From positions 1 through 21,226 of the forward strand of contig JBBTRP010000021.1 in the NCBI GenBank assembly GCA_038065125.1: a DNA stretch of 21,226 bases, written 5' to 3'. Positions 1-6,686 of this stretch are shown here, one piece after another. The stretch is from JBBTRP01 sp038065125. GTDB lineage: Bacteria > Patescibacteriota > Patescibacteriia > JACQRZ01. A model generated the notes under the pieces. That model worked only from the letters and a program-made list of their open reading frames with translations, was not told where the DNA came from and did no database searches. The position numbers and the translations under genes are program-made. Numbering within the stretch: position 1 is the stretch's first letter; the number at the start of each line of letters is the position of its first letter.

Positions 1-5
1 CGGCG

Positions 6-35
6 GTGGTGTCTCAAATAAAGTATCCACACCAC
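6..35. repeat. Small inverted repeat at window edge
   Basis: GTGGTGT (6-12) and ACACCAC (29-35) are perfect 7-bp arms with a 16-nt loop. There is no T tract after it, so it may be the remains of a terminator for a gene outside the window, or chance. Confidence 0.25.
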
Positions 36-50
36 TATGTTCGATTATCG

Positions 51-59
51 TGATACTAT
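51..59 (+). promoter_or_regulatory. Extended -10 promoter for dcd-like gene
   Basis: TG-A-TACTAT is an extended -10 element. The last base lies 19 nt before the chosen ATG at 79, giving a short leader of about 12 nt. No -35 hexamer is recognisable. Inferred from consensus only. Confidence 0.4.
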
Positions 60-78
60 CAAATTAGCATTTATCACT

Positions 79-597
79 ATGGTCCTCTCTGACACCGATA
101 TCAAATCACAGGTTGGGGATGGAACGATTGCGATTGAGCCGTTCCTGACGTCAAACCTCAAGCAGGGGAGTTATACGTTTACCCTCTCTGCGTTGATTTT
201 TAAACCAAAGCCGCAAGAGATCATCGATCTCTCTGATCCACAGGTTGAGCACGAGGCGATCAAGATGAAAGAGGATGGGTATATTTTAGACCCCGGAGAG
301 TTTGTGGTCGGGTTTACGGCAGAAAAACTCACCCTGCCGCAGGGTATTTACTGTATCCTTGGAACGCGCGGGTCACGCGCACAGCTGGGGCTGGACGTGC
401 TGCAGAGTTCCACGCTTGTGGAGCCGGGCTCGGACAACCAGCTTGCGTTGGAAATCTGCAACCACTCGCAGTCGCGCATTCGGCTGCGCGCCGGCGATCG
501 GATCGTGAAAGGCATTTTTCTGCAATTGACGAGCGCGTCGGAAAGTACGAATATGGATGGAGAGATCATGACCCGCTACATCCCGCAGAACATATAG
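79..597 (+). CDS. dcd: dCTP deaminase / dUTPase-like trimeric nucleotide hydrolase
   Basis: Encodes 172 aa. The family converts dCTP to dUTP (some members go on to dUMP) and keeps dUTP out of DNA. The middle of the protein carries the family signature: GSRAQLGL (the usual RSSLARLGL trimer and phosphate-contact motif), then STLVEPGSDNQLALEICN, equivalent to the TA..IDPG..G...LE..N motif whose Glu is the catalytic base in Dcd. The frame is open from an ATG at 37, but ATG 79 (MVLSDTDIKSQV) matches how Dcd proteins normally begin and lies just behind a -10 element. The stop TAG at 595-597 overlaps a possible GTG start of the next gene by one base. It could be a dUTPase-like paralogue rather than a true deaminase; the fold is clear, the exact reaction less so. 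Confidence 0.85.
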   Translation: MVLSDTDIKSQVGDGTIAIEPFLTSNLKQGSYTFTLSALIFKPKPQEIIDLSDPQVEHEAIKMKEDGYILDPGEFVVGFTAEKLTLPQGIYCILGTRGSRAQLGLDVLQSSTLVEPGSDNQLALEICNHSQSRIRLRAGDRIVKGIFLQLTSASESTNMDGEIMTRYIPQNI

Positions 598-602
598 TGC
601 CT

Positions 603-1463
603 ATGCGCATGACCACACCCCTTGCACTTGTCGGAGCATCCTTCTTGATGTTTCCTGTGAGTGCTTTTGCATTTGAGTACGACGCGTCCATCACGCAAGG
701 GAGTATCAGTTACAGCTCCGAGCAGGTGTATGCGGGCGAGATGCTGCGGGTGTATGGGAAAATTTTTAACAGAGGAACCAAAGACATCGCGGGCACGATA
801 CGGTTTTTCCAAGGTCCGATCGGGATCGGCGAGCCACTTCCATTTTCTTTGAAAGCTGGGAGCGCGCAGGAGGATTTGTGGACCGACTGGCGGCCGGTTG
901 AGGGCACCTATAATCTGGTGATGAGTATTACCGCGACAAATCCTTCTGACGAGGATCTCTCCAACAACACGGTCGTCACGCCGATGCTCACGATTATAAA
1001 GCGTCCGCCGCCGCCTCCACCCCCTCCGCCGCCAAGTCAGACGACAACACAAAGTTCGACCTCAAGCGGCGTGACATCGACCTCGTCGTCGGCCGCAAAA
1101 ACCACTTCGGCAAAAAAGCAGCCAACAACCCCAAGCACATCCGTCCCCCAAAAGAATTTAGCAGTGAAGAAAGAATCGGCGGCGCCAACTCGTCCACGTA
1201 CCGCCCCGCTGGCTGTGGCGACTTCACCAACACAAAAAACCAACGACTCATTTTATGATCTTCCGGTGGTCGGTGAGGCGGCCGCACAGCAGTCAGAATT
1301 CAAACCGGTTGTCGAGTCCACCGACCAGAGCGCGCCGCGCTCCGCGGTACCGCAAGAAAAACAATCATCTCCCTGGGGTCTTGCCGCGCTTCTCCTTCTC
1401 TCCGTGGGCACACTGGGCGCAGGCGCCTATTTTTGGAAGGCTGCACAAAGACGAGAGGAGTAA
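603..1463 (+). CDS. Secreted, membrane-anchored CARDB-like surface protein
   Basis: About 286 aa. A hydrophobic N-terminus ends in SAFA, a likely signal peptidase site before FEYDAS. Residues about 25-135 look like a CARDB adhesion-type beta domain (VYAGEMLRVYGKIFNRGTK, then a domain ending NPSDEDLSNNTVV). A run of ten prolines and a Ser/Thr/Pro/Ala-rich linker of about 110 residues follow, then one transmembrane helix (WGLAALLLLSVGTLGAGAYF) and a short charged tail (KAAQRREE). The order signal peptide, exposed domain, flexible stalk, C-terminal anchor suggests a cell-surface protein. GTG at 597 (overlapping the upstream stop), ATG 603 and ATG 609 are possible starts and none has a ribosome-binding site; 603 is chosen arbitrarily among close candidates. 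Likely transcribed with dcd. Binding target unknown. Confidence 0.75.
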   Translation: MRMTTPLALVGASFLMFPVSAFAFEYDASITQGSISYSSEQVYAGEMLRVYGKIFNRGTKDIAGTIRFFQGPIGIGEPLPFSLKAGSAQEDLWTDWRPVEGTYNLVMSITATNPSDEDLSNNTVVTPMLTIIKRPPPPPPPPPPSQTTTQSSTSSGVTSTSSSAAKTTSAKKQPTTPSTSVPQKNLAVKKESAAPTRPRTAPLAVATSPTQKTNDSFYDLPVVGEAAAQQSEFKPVVESTDQSAPRSAVPQEKQSSPWGLAALLLLSVGTLGAGAYFWKAAQRREE

Positions 1464-1477
1464 ATGGGTAGGAATAC

Positions 1478-1530
1478 AAAGTCCAAGTCCCAATATCCAA
1501 ATTCCAAATAAACTCCAATTTCCAATTATC
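1478..1530. repeat. Degenerate heptad repeat (AANNTCC units)
   Basis: Successive 7-nt units can be read as AAAGTCC, AAGTCCC, AATATCC, AAATTCC, then an 11-nt unit AAATAAACTCC, then AATTTCC and AATTATC. The tract fills much of the gap between the CARDB-like gene and the next promoter. It has no coding or terminator features. Confidence 0.6.
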
Positions 1531-1550
1531 AAACCAGCAACCTAAGCAGT

Positions 1551-1578
1551 TTGTAATTTGATGCTTGTAATTTGGTGC
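1551..1578. repeat. Tandem 14-mer (two heptads twice), opposite sense to 1478-1530
   Basis: TTGTAATTTGATGC (1551-1564) is followed directly by TTGTAATTTGGTGC (1565-1578), one mismatch. Read on the minus strand it gives CCAAATTACAA-type units resembling the tract at 1478-1530, so the two tracts form a loose inverted pair around about 20 nt. Confidence 0.65.
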
Positions 1579-1641
1579 TTTACCTTATAGATCTCTTCGA
1601 CACACCGATTGTACCCACGCACTACGGGAGGGGTAATATTA

Positions 1642-1650
1642 TGATATACT
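1642..1650 (+). promoter_or_regulatory. Extended -10 promoter, leaderless layout
   Basis: TG-A-TATACT ends 6 nt before the ATG at 1657, so transcription should begin at or next to the start codon. No Shine-Dalgarno sequence fits in this space. Confidence 0.6.
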
Positions 1651-1656
1651 GAAACT

Positions 1657-2127
1657 ATGTACGTCGATTATCTCACGTCAAAGTATAAAAAATCCATCGA
1701 TGACGGGTGGGGCGCGTTTGAAATTGGAAACCTTGCAAAGGCGGAGGAGCACTTCCGGCATATATTGCAGCACCACGCCGATCCGCACATGACGCATGCC
1801 GATCTTGTGGAGGCGCACAGCGGTCTCGGGGCGATCAGCATCAATCACAAAGACTTCTTCGAAGCGAACCGATGGTACAAAGAGGCATATCATCTCCTCA
1901 ACGAGTGGTACTCAAAAGGCTGGCCCACGCACCTCTCGTGGCGGCATCCGCACGACCGCGCGGCCATGAGAACCCTGATCGGGCTCGGACACCTCGCATT
2001 TCACAAAGGAAAGAAAAAAGAATCACGCGACTATTACCAACGGTTGCTGGATGCCGACCGCAAGGACGAACTCGGTGTGCGAACATACGTTGTCGCGCTT
2101 GAAAATGGCGAGCCGTTTCCTGCGTAG
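1657..2127 (+). CDS. Small TPR-like protein
   Basis: Encodes 156 aa, soluble, with no signal peptide or membrane helix. It has the spacing of tetratricopeptide helices: DGWGAFEIGNLAKAEEHFRHIL (about 17-38), DLVEAHSGLGAISINHKDFFEANRWYKEAYHLL (about 49-81), and LIGLGHLAFHKGKKKESRDYYQRLLDAD (about 107-134). Each has the small-residue and aromatic pattern of a TPR helix pair (A..G.....A...F). TPR units serve as protein-protein docking surfaces. The partner is unknown and no enzymatic motif is visible. The start is fixed by a -10 box 6 nt upstream. It is followed within 10 nt by the next gene's promoter, so it is probably monocistronic. Confidence 0.7.
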   Translation: MYVDYLTSKYKKSIDDGWGAFEIGNLAKAEEHFRHILQHHADPHMTHADLVEAHSGLGAISINHKDFFEANRWYKEAYHLLNEWYSKGWPTHLSWRHPHDRAAMRTLIGLGHLAFHKGKKKESRDYYQRLLDADRKDELGVRTYVVALENGEPFPA

Positions 2128-2133
2128 AGAGCC

Positions 2134-2162
2134 TTGACAAAATCAGAAAAAAGGCGTATAAT
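2134..2162 (+). promoter_or_regulatory. Consensus sigma70-type promoter
   Basis: TTGACA (2134-2139) and TATAAT (2157-2162) are separated by exactly 17 nt. This is the best -35/-10 match in the window. A perfect 8-bp inverted repeat (2153-2172) covers the -10 and the start point. Confidence 0.85.
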
Positions 2163-2172
2163 ACTATACGCC
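2153..2172. promoter_or_regulatory. Perfect inverted repeat over the -10 box, possible operator
   Basis: GGCGTATA (2153-2160), loop ATAC, TATACGCC (2165-2172). The 8-bp arms are perfect, overlap TATAAT and end near the expected +1. A repressor site is the simplest reading. Only the 3' arm would be in the transcript, which argues against an RNA hairpin. Confidence 0.5.
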
Positions 2173-2206
2173 TTTGTCGTATACGAGATTTAGAAGGAGG
2201 AGCCCC

Positions 2207-2569
2207 GTGGGCGAAGTTCACAGGATTTACATCGATCCAAAAAGCCCCGAGGCGATCGAGGGGGTGCGCGAGTTTTTGTGCTCGCGGCAGGTGTTTGGGG
2301 CAAGCGCGCAGATCAAGATTCTTCGCGTGGAACCTCGCGTTTGGGGCATAACGCAGGTCACGGACGTGCTCGTAGTCATCACGATCGTGAGCACGCGGCA
2401 GATCATGCTGCGAGTACTGTATCGCGTCGTGCGGGCGGAGCCGCTTGAGCTGAGCGTCTGGTTTGACGACTCGGCAAATTATGGGCACGAGATTTCGGTG
2501 CCCGTAATCGTCGCGCCGATTCAAGACTCGCCCAAGCATCAGCCCCCACTGCCGTTCACGCGGCAGTAA
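2207..2569 (+). CDS. Unrecognised 120-aa protein
   Basis: Not recognised. The GTG at 2207 is chosen because AGGAGG (2195-2200) sits 6 nt upstream, the strongest ribosome-binding site in the window; an in-frame TTG at 2174 is less likely. The protein starts MGEVHRIYIDPKSPEAIEGV. It has an alternating hydrophobic pattern suggesting beta strands (QVTDVLVVITIVSTRQIML, VLYRVVRAEPLELSVWF) and a Pro/Gln-rich tail. There is no signal peptide, membrane helix or catalytic motif. It has its own consensus promoter with an operator-like inverted repeat and a hairpin terminator after it, so it appears to be a strongly expressed, regulated, single-gene unit. Confidence 0.65.
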   Translation: MGEVHRIYIDPKSPEAIEGVREFLCSRQVFGASAQIKILRVEPRVWGITQVTDVLVVITIVSTRQIMLRVLYRVVRAEPLELSVWFDDSANYGHEISVPVIVAPIQDSPKHQPPLPFTRQ

Positions 2570-2591
2570 GAACACGGTGCCATACTTCTTT

Positions 2592-2626
2592 GACCTCGAC
2601 TCCCCCTTGTCGAGGTCGTTCTATTT
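2592..2626 (+). terminator. Hairpin terminator after the 120-aa gene
   Basis: GACCTCGAC (2592-2600) and GTCGAGGTC (2609-2617) form a perfect 9-bp stem with an 8-nt loop, followed by GTTCTATTT. The T tract is imperfect. The 12-nt 3' flank GTCGTTCTATTT also ends the next terminator at 3306-3317. Confidence 0.65.
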
Positions 2627-2627
2627 A

Positions 2628-2635
2628 TGTATACT
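2628..2635 (+). promoter_or_regulatory. Possible -10 promoter for the 186-aa gene
   Basis: TATACT (2630-2635) is preceded directly by TG. It lies between the terminator and the next gene and would give a leader of about 43 nt that includes the ribosome-binding site. No -35 is evident. Confidence 0.4.
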
Positions 2636-2684
2636 CAGAACTTCCCGGCACACCGAATTTTTTTGATGCTCAGAAAGGAAAAGA

Positions 2685-3245
2685 ATGAACCAGGACAGAC
2701 TCGCGGCAGTTGTTGCGGCGCACGAGACGCTCGTCAATTTTTATCTCTTGGCAGCCCCGCCGCTCGTAAGTGCGACCGGACAACTCATGGCGGCTGATCG
2801 GGAGGCGGTGATCAACCTCTCCCCGAAGCTGAGGACCCTGGGCCTCCCGCCCTACGTGATCGTCCACGGTCGCGACCCGGAGTCTGTCGCAGTCATGACG
2901 GCCTTGCGGTTGCGTGGTGCGGCATCGCCGACGGGAAATCTCTCAGAGCCTCTCCCTCTGCCTAATCGAATGATGAGTCACTGGGAGCTCAATGAACATC
3001 TCGAGCGTATTAGTGATGGCGGTGACTCCACCGTTCACGACCGCGTTCGCGAGATCGTTCTCTCCTCACAGAACGCATTGAGTGAGGACGGAGCATCCAT
3101 TCTGGCGATTTCACGCCTCCCGCTGAAGTTCCTGCTCGCATTTGAAGCGGACATTACCGGGGAGATCAAGCCGCTCACCGTGATTCGCGTACAACTGGAC
3201 CAGGAGGGTCGCGCACGTAGCACCGCCAATCTCGGCACTCTCTAG
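2685..3245 (+). CDS. Unrecognised 186-aa protein
   Basis: Not recognised. The ATG at 2685 follows an AGAAAGGA ribosome-binding site. The protein is soluble, with no signal peptide or membrane helix. The N-terminus (RLAAVVAAHETLVNFYLLAA) looks helical. A middle stretch (LRTLGLPPYVIVHGRDPESV) resembles an alpha/beta element but gives no family. The C-terminus (LKFLLAFEADITGEIKPLTV) suggests strands. Like the preceding gene it is a single transcription unit with its own -10 box and a strong terminator, and it shares that gene's use of a Shine-Dalgarno sequence. The two neighbours may be co-selected but do not look homologous to each other. Confidence 0.65.
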   Translation: MNQDRLAAVVAAHETLVNFYLLAAPPLVSATGQLMAADREAVINLSPKLRTLGLPPYVIVHGRDPESVAVMTALRLRGAASPTGNLSEPLPLPNRMMSHWELNEHLERISDGGDSTVHDRVREIVLSSQNALSEDGASILAISRLPLKFLLAFEADITGEIKPLTVIRVQLDQEGRARSTANLGTL

Positions 3246-3273
3246 GAGAACCATTTAGGAGGACACCCATCAT

Positions 3274-3320
3274 CGACGCTCTTTTCCCGTACCGCGAGAA
3301 AGAGCGTCGTTCTATTTTTT
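3274..3320 (+). terminator. Strong intrinsic terminator after the 186-aa gene
   Basis: CGACGCTCTTT (3274-3284) pairs perfectly with AAAGAGCGTCG (3299-3309) over 11 bp with a 14-nt loop, followed by TTCTATTTTTT. It isolates the upstream genes from the heat-shock operon. Confidence 0.85.
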
Positions 3321-3340
3321 GCGGACGGAGCGACCGGGGC

Positions 3341-3368
3341 TTGACACGCAAAAATAATTTAATATACT
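3341..3368 (+). promoter_or_regulatory. Heat-shock operon promoter (hrcA)
   Basis: TTGACA (3341-3346) and TATACT (3363-3368) have a 16-nt spacer. The CIRCE operator begins at the last base of the -10, so bound HrcA would block initiation. Confidence 0.8.
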
Positions 3369-3394
3369 TAGCACTAGACTGTTGAGAGTGCTAA
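3368..3394. promoter_or_regulatory. CIRCE operator (HrcA binding site)
   Basis: TTAGCACTA (3368-3376), 9-nt spacer, GAGTGCTAA (3386-3394). This matches the CIRCE consensus TTAGCACTC-N9-GAGTGCTAA at 17 of 18 positions; the single mismatch is the innermost base of the left arm. It lies directly upstream of hrcA, the usual autoregulatory arrangement for class I heat-shock operons. Confidence 0.95.
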
Positions 3395-3424
3395 CGCTCT
3401 CACCGCGAGTGTGCAAACGATGGT

Positions 3425-4111
3425 ATGATCGAAGAACAGCGGATTACGGAGCTTCTTACCCGGATCGTGCACGAGTATATTGAGTCGGCGCATCCGGTCG
3501 GATCATTGTTCCTGACAGAAAAACATCACTTGCCGTTCAGTTCCGCGACCATGCGTAACATCATGGCACTTCTGGAAGCGCAGGGACACCTGACGCAACC
3601 GCACGCCTCTGCCGGTCGTGTGCCGACCCAGGAGGGTTATCGGTCATACGTCAACAATCTCCGTCCGCTTGCCGTGCAAAAGCGACACAAAGTCGCGCTT
3701 GAAAAAGTCGCGCAGGATGGCGATGGACAGTTCGACCGGCGTTTGAAAAGGCTTACCAAGGCGCTCGCATCCCTCACGTCAGAGATCGCATTTTTCTCGA
3801 TTCAGGGCGGCGCTGTCTACACTACCGGCCTTGCTACCTTGTGTGAAAAACCTGAATTTGAGGATCGTGCGCTTGTCACGCACATCTCGGATGTGCTCGA
3901 CTCGCTGGACGAGACGCTTGATCGAATTAGTCCCTCCATCGGAGACGAGCCCGAGACTCTCATCGGCAGTCGGGAGTTTTCTGACCTCTGTAGTCTGATT
4001 GTGGTGCGCGTTCGATCGCAGAATGGACGAGCGGGGCTCATGGGTATCATCGGCCCCCTGCGCATGCACTACGCTCGCAACATCGGCCTCATTCGACTCA
4101 CAAAATCGCTT
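3425..4111 (+). CDS. hrcA: Heat-inducible transcription repressor HrcA (3' end lost in assembly gap)
   Basis: 229 codons are visible before the N gap. HrcA binds CIRCE and represses the chaperone operon at normal temperature; GroEL usually keeps it active. The N-terminal winged helix is clear (SSATMRNIMALLEAQGHLTQPHASAGRVPT, residues about 38-67). The last visible residues, GIIGPLRMHYARNIGLIRL, correspond to the near-C-terminal G.IGP.RM.Y...I motif of HrcA. So the protein is almost complete and is probably about 235-245 aa, clearly shorter than the roughly 340 aa of typical HrcA; the regulatory middle domain looks reduced. ATG 3425 is the only sensible start, because ATG 3420 is followed by a stop after two codons. 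Any reading beyond 4111 in this frame is an artefact of the gap. Confidence 0.92.
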
Positions 4112-4211
4112 NNNNNNNNNNNNNNNNNNNNNNNNNNNNNNNNNNNNNNNNNNNNNNNNNNNNNNNNNNNNNNNNNNNNNNNNNNNNNNNNNNNNNNNNN
4201 NNNNNNNNNNN
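4112..4211. other. Assembly gap of 100 N
   Basis: Exactly 100 N, a standard placeholder for unknown length. The true sequence must contain the last codons of hrcA, the intergenic junction and the start of grpE. Confidence 0.99.
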
Positions 4212-4212
4212 G

Positions 4213-4710
4213 TGCAAAAAACAGGCCGAGGAGTATCTCAACGGCTGGAAGCGCGCAAAGGCCGATTATGTAAACTTTAAAAACGAGCAGGATAAGCGCA
4301 GTAAGGAGCTTGCGCAGTTTGCAAGCCTTTCGACGCTCTTGGGATATGTGCCAATTGTGGAGAACTTTCGCGCGGCATTCAACCATCTGCCCGAGGAGTT
4401 GAAAGGATCGGAGTGGGTAAAGGGCGTGGAGCATATCTACACTCAAATGAAGGACATGCTCAAAACTCTTGGCGTGGAGGAGTTCACGGGGCTTGTCGGA
4501 AAAGCGTTTGATCCCAACGAACATCAAGGAGTCGGCCAAGAGACGCGCGACGATTTTGAGGACGACGTGATCAGCCAGGAGATCGGCGCAGGGTATCGGT
4601 ACGCCGGCCGCGTGTTGGTCCCCGCAAAAGTCATCGTGAATAAGAAGCCCTCAGTCATCGACTCTCAGTCTTCAGTAGACCCTCTCGAGCCCGAAACCAA
4701 AAACCTATAA
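4213..4710 (+). CDS. grpE: Nucleotide exchange factor GrpE (5' end lost in assembly gap)
   Basis: 165 codons remain. GrpE releases ADP from DnaK. The visible part begins inside the coiled-coil helix (CKKQAEEYLNGWKRAKADYV NF). It continues through the four-helix region (LLGYVPIVENFRAAF, GVEHIYTQMKDML) to the beta domain with the diagnostic FDPNEHQGVG and GYRYAGRVLVPAKVIVNK. The open frame runs directly out of the gap with no start codon, so the first in-frame ATG at 4339 is not the true start. Family homology ends at about VIVNK (4643). The last 21 or so codons are encoded by a 7-nt periodic repeat and look like an added tail. The stop TAA lies inside that repeat. Confidence 0.9.
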   Translation, partial: CKKQAEEYLNGWKRAKADYVNFKNEQDKRSKELAQFASLSTLLGYVPIVENFRAAFNHLPEELKGSEWVKGVEHIYTQMKDMLKTLGVEEFTGLVGKAFDPNEHQGVGQETRDDFEDDVISQEIGAGYRYAGRVLVPAKVIVNKKPSVIDSQSSVDPLEPETKNL

Positions 4711-4733
4711 CCTATCACCTCTAACCTATAATT
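4650..4733. repeat. In-phase heptad repeat across the grpE 3' end and dnaK leader
   Basis: Twelve consecutive 7-nt units can be read without a phase break: CTCAGTC, ATCGACT, CTCAGTC, TTCAGTA, GACCCTC, TCGAGCC, CGAAACC, AAAAACC, TATAACC, TATCACC, TCTAACC, TATAATT. The first block is TCAGTC-like and the second has ACC endings. It codes for the GrpE tail and supplies the -10-like TATAAT before dnaK. Confidence 0.65.
4727..4732 (+). promoter_or_regulatory. Possible -10 box for dnaK
   Basis: TATAAT ends 5 nt before the dnaK ATG, similar to the leaderless layout elsewhere in the window, but lacks the TGN extension and a -35. It arises from the last unit of the heptad repeat. It may add transcription within the operon or be coincidental. 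Confidence 0.35.
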
Positions 4734-4737
4734 CTGT

Positions 4738-6663
4738 ATGTCAAAAATTCTCGGAATCGATCTTGGTACCACAAACTCCTGCATGGCGATCATCGAGGGA
4801 GGCGAGCCTAAGGTCCTGGATAATAAGGAGGGCAATCGAACTACCCCATCTGTCGTGGCGATGTCAAAGGGCGGAGAGCGGCTGGTCGGGCTCTTGGCAA
4901 AGCGCCAGGCAGTGACCAATCCGTCCAATACGATTTTTTCCGTGAAGCGGTTGATGGGCCGGCGGTTTTCTGACCCCGAGGTTCAGCGTGACCTCGCGCT
5001 CATGCCCTTCAAGATTGTGCAGGCAGGTGACGGTGTGAAGGTCGCACTGGGTTCCAAAGAGCACACGCCGCAGGAGATTTCCGCAATGGTGCTGCAAAAA
5101 CTCAAGAGCGACGCCGAAGAGCGGATCGGAGAAAAGATTACCGAAGCGGTTATCACGGTGCCCGCCTACTTTGACGACACACAGCGCCAGGCGACCAAGG
5201 ATGCGGGGAAAATTGCTGGACTGGACGTCAAGCGCATCATCAACGAGCCGACGGCCGCCGCGCTCGCATACGGATTCAATAAAAAGAAAGATGAAAAGAT
5301 CGCGGTGTACGATCTGGGCGGGGGGACGTTTGACGTATCCATTCTGGAGGTCGCCGATGATACCGTGGAAGTAAAAGCAACCAACGGCGACACGCATCTT
5401 GGTGGGGATGATTTTGACCTGCGCATCATCAACTGGATCGTTGACGAGTTTAAAAAACAGGAAGGCATCGACTTGTCGCGCGATCCGCTCGCGCTGCAGC
5501 GATTGAAGGAGTCAGCGGAGAAGGCAAAACACGAGCTCTCCTCTGCGCCGCAGACCGAGATCAACCAGCCGTTCATCACCTCGGGTGCAGAGGGCCCCAA
5601 GCATTTAGTGCTCACGTTCACGCGCGCAAAACTGGAAGAGTTGGTGGGAGTGCTCGTAGAGCAGACGCTGGAACCCTGCCGCCGCGCGCTTGCTGATGCT
5701 GGTCTTTCACCGAATCAGATCAACGAGGTGATCATGGTCGGCGGCATGACGAGAATGCCGTTAGTCCAGCAAACAGTTGAAAAGTTTTTCGGGAAAAAAC
5801 CAAACATCTCAGTGAACCCGGATGAGGTTGTCGCGATGGGCGCGGCCGTTCAGGCGGGAGTTTTACAGGGCGAGGTGCGTGATGTTCTCCTCCTGGATGT
5901 CACGCCGCTCTCACTAGGCCTTGAGACCCTTGGCGGCGTTATGACTAAGCTGATCGAACGAAACACCACTATCCCGACCTCCAAGTCGCAGATTTTTTCG
6001 ACCGCGGCGGACAACCAGACGTCGGTGGAAGTGCATGTGCTGCAAGGGGAGCGCGAGTTTGCCAAAGACAACAAGTCACTCGGGCGATTCATGCTGGACG
6101 GCATTCCGCCTTCCGCCAGGGGCGTTCCGCAAGTGGAGGTGACGTTTGACATTGACGCGAACGGGATTCTGCACGTGTCGGCAAAGGACAAGGCGACGAA
6201 TAAAGAGCAGAAGATTACGATCACCGCGTCGACGAGCTTATCCAAGGACGAGGTTGAGCGCATGGCATCCGAGGCGGCGCTCCATGCCGATGAAGATAAA
6301 AAGAAGCGTGAACTCATCGATCTCAAAAATACCGCCGATAGTATCATCTACCAGACCGAGAAGACCATCAAAGATAACGCGGAAAAAATTCCCGAGGAGG
6401 TGAAGAACGAGGTGGCCGAGAAAGTCGAGGCGTTAAAAAAGGTCAAAGATGGTGAGGATCGCGACGTGATCAATGCGGCACTTGAGGCGCTCAACGCGTC
6501 GGCATCAAAAATCGGCGCGGCGCTCTATCAACAGCAACCACCGTCAGCTCCCGGAGGAGGAGAGGCGGGTTCGGGTGATGTGTCCGGCGGCGCACCTTCT
6601 AGCGGCGAGGGTCCCACCGGGGACACTCCCCCTATCGACGCGGACTTTGAGAAGAAAGAATAA
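4738..6663 (+). CDS. dnaK: Molecular chaperone DnaK (Hsp70)
   Basis: Encodes 641 aa, full length for the family. It is an ATP-driven cytosolic chaperone that holds exposed hydrophobic peptides, with DnaJ stimulating hydrolysis and GrpE exchanging nucleotide. The nucleotide-binding domain begins GIDLGTTNSC (about 5-14), with NEPTAAALAYG, YDLGGGTFDVS and MVGGMTRMPLV further on. The interdomain linker region DVLLLDVTPLSLG and the substrate-binding domain (TTIPTSKSQIFSTAADNQTS) follow, then the helical lid and a Gly/Pro/Ser-rich tail ending DADFEKKE, similar to the usual DADFEEV end. No frameshifts or missing motifs. It lies 27 nt after grpE inside the CIRCE-controlled operon. Confidence 0.98.
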   Translation: MSKILGIDLGTTNSCMAIIEGGEPKVLDNKEGNRTTPSVVAMSKGGERLVGLLAKRQAVTNPSNTIFSVKRLMGRRFSDPEVQRDLALMPFKIVQAGDGVKVALGSKEHTPQEISAMVLQKLKSDAEERIGEKITEAVITVPAYFDDTQRQATKDAGKIAGLDVKRIINEPTAAALAYGFNKKKDEKIAVYDLGGGTFDVSILEVADDTVEVKATNGDTHLGGDDFDLRIINWIVDEFKKQEGIDLSRDPLALQRLKESAEKAKHELSSAPQTEINQPFITSGAEGPKHLVLTFTRAKLEELVGVLVEQTLEPCRRALADAGLSPNQINEVIMVGGMTRMPLVQQTVEKFFGKKPNISVNPDEVVAMGAAVQAGVLQGEVRDVLLLDVTPLSLGLETLGGVMTKLIERNTTIPTSKSQIFSTAADNQTSVEVHVLQGEREFAKDNKSLGRFMLDGIPPSARGVPQVEVTFDIDANGILHVSAKDKATNKEQKITITASTSLSKDEVERMASEAALHADEDKKKRELIDLKNTADSIIYQTEKTIKDNAEKIPEEVKNEVAEKVEALKKVKDGEDRDVINAALEALNASASKIGAALYQQQPPSAPGGGEAGSGDVSGGAPSSGEGPTGDTPPIDADFEKKE

Positions 6664-6686
6664 CAGTTTTTAGCGTTTTAGTCCCC

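Noticed and set aside
1898..2575. Minus-strand open frame of 225 codons
   Set aside because: It covers two + strand genes and a strong + strand promoter. The Arg/His-rich translation is typical of an antisense shadow in GC-rich DNA.
3257..3275. AGGAGG at 3257-3262 as the start signal of a small gene
   Set aside because: No ATG, GTG or TTG lies at a usable distance, and a terminator stem begins at 3274.
4112..4273. Continuation of hrcA through the gap to a stop at 4273
   Set aside because: The sequence after the gap encodes GrpE in another frame. The continued hrcA frame is an artefact of placeholder N.
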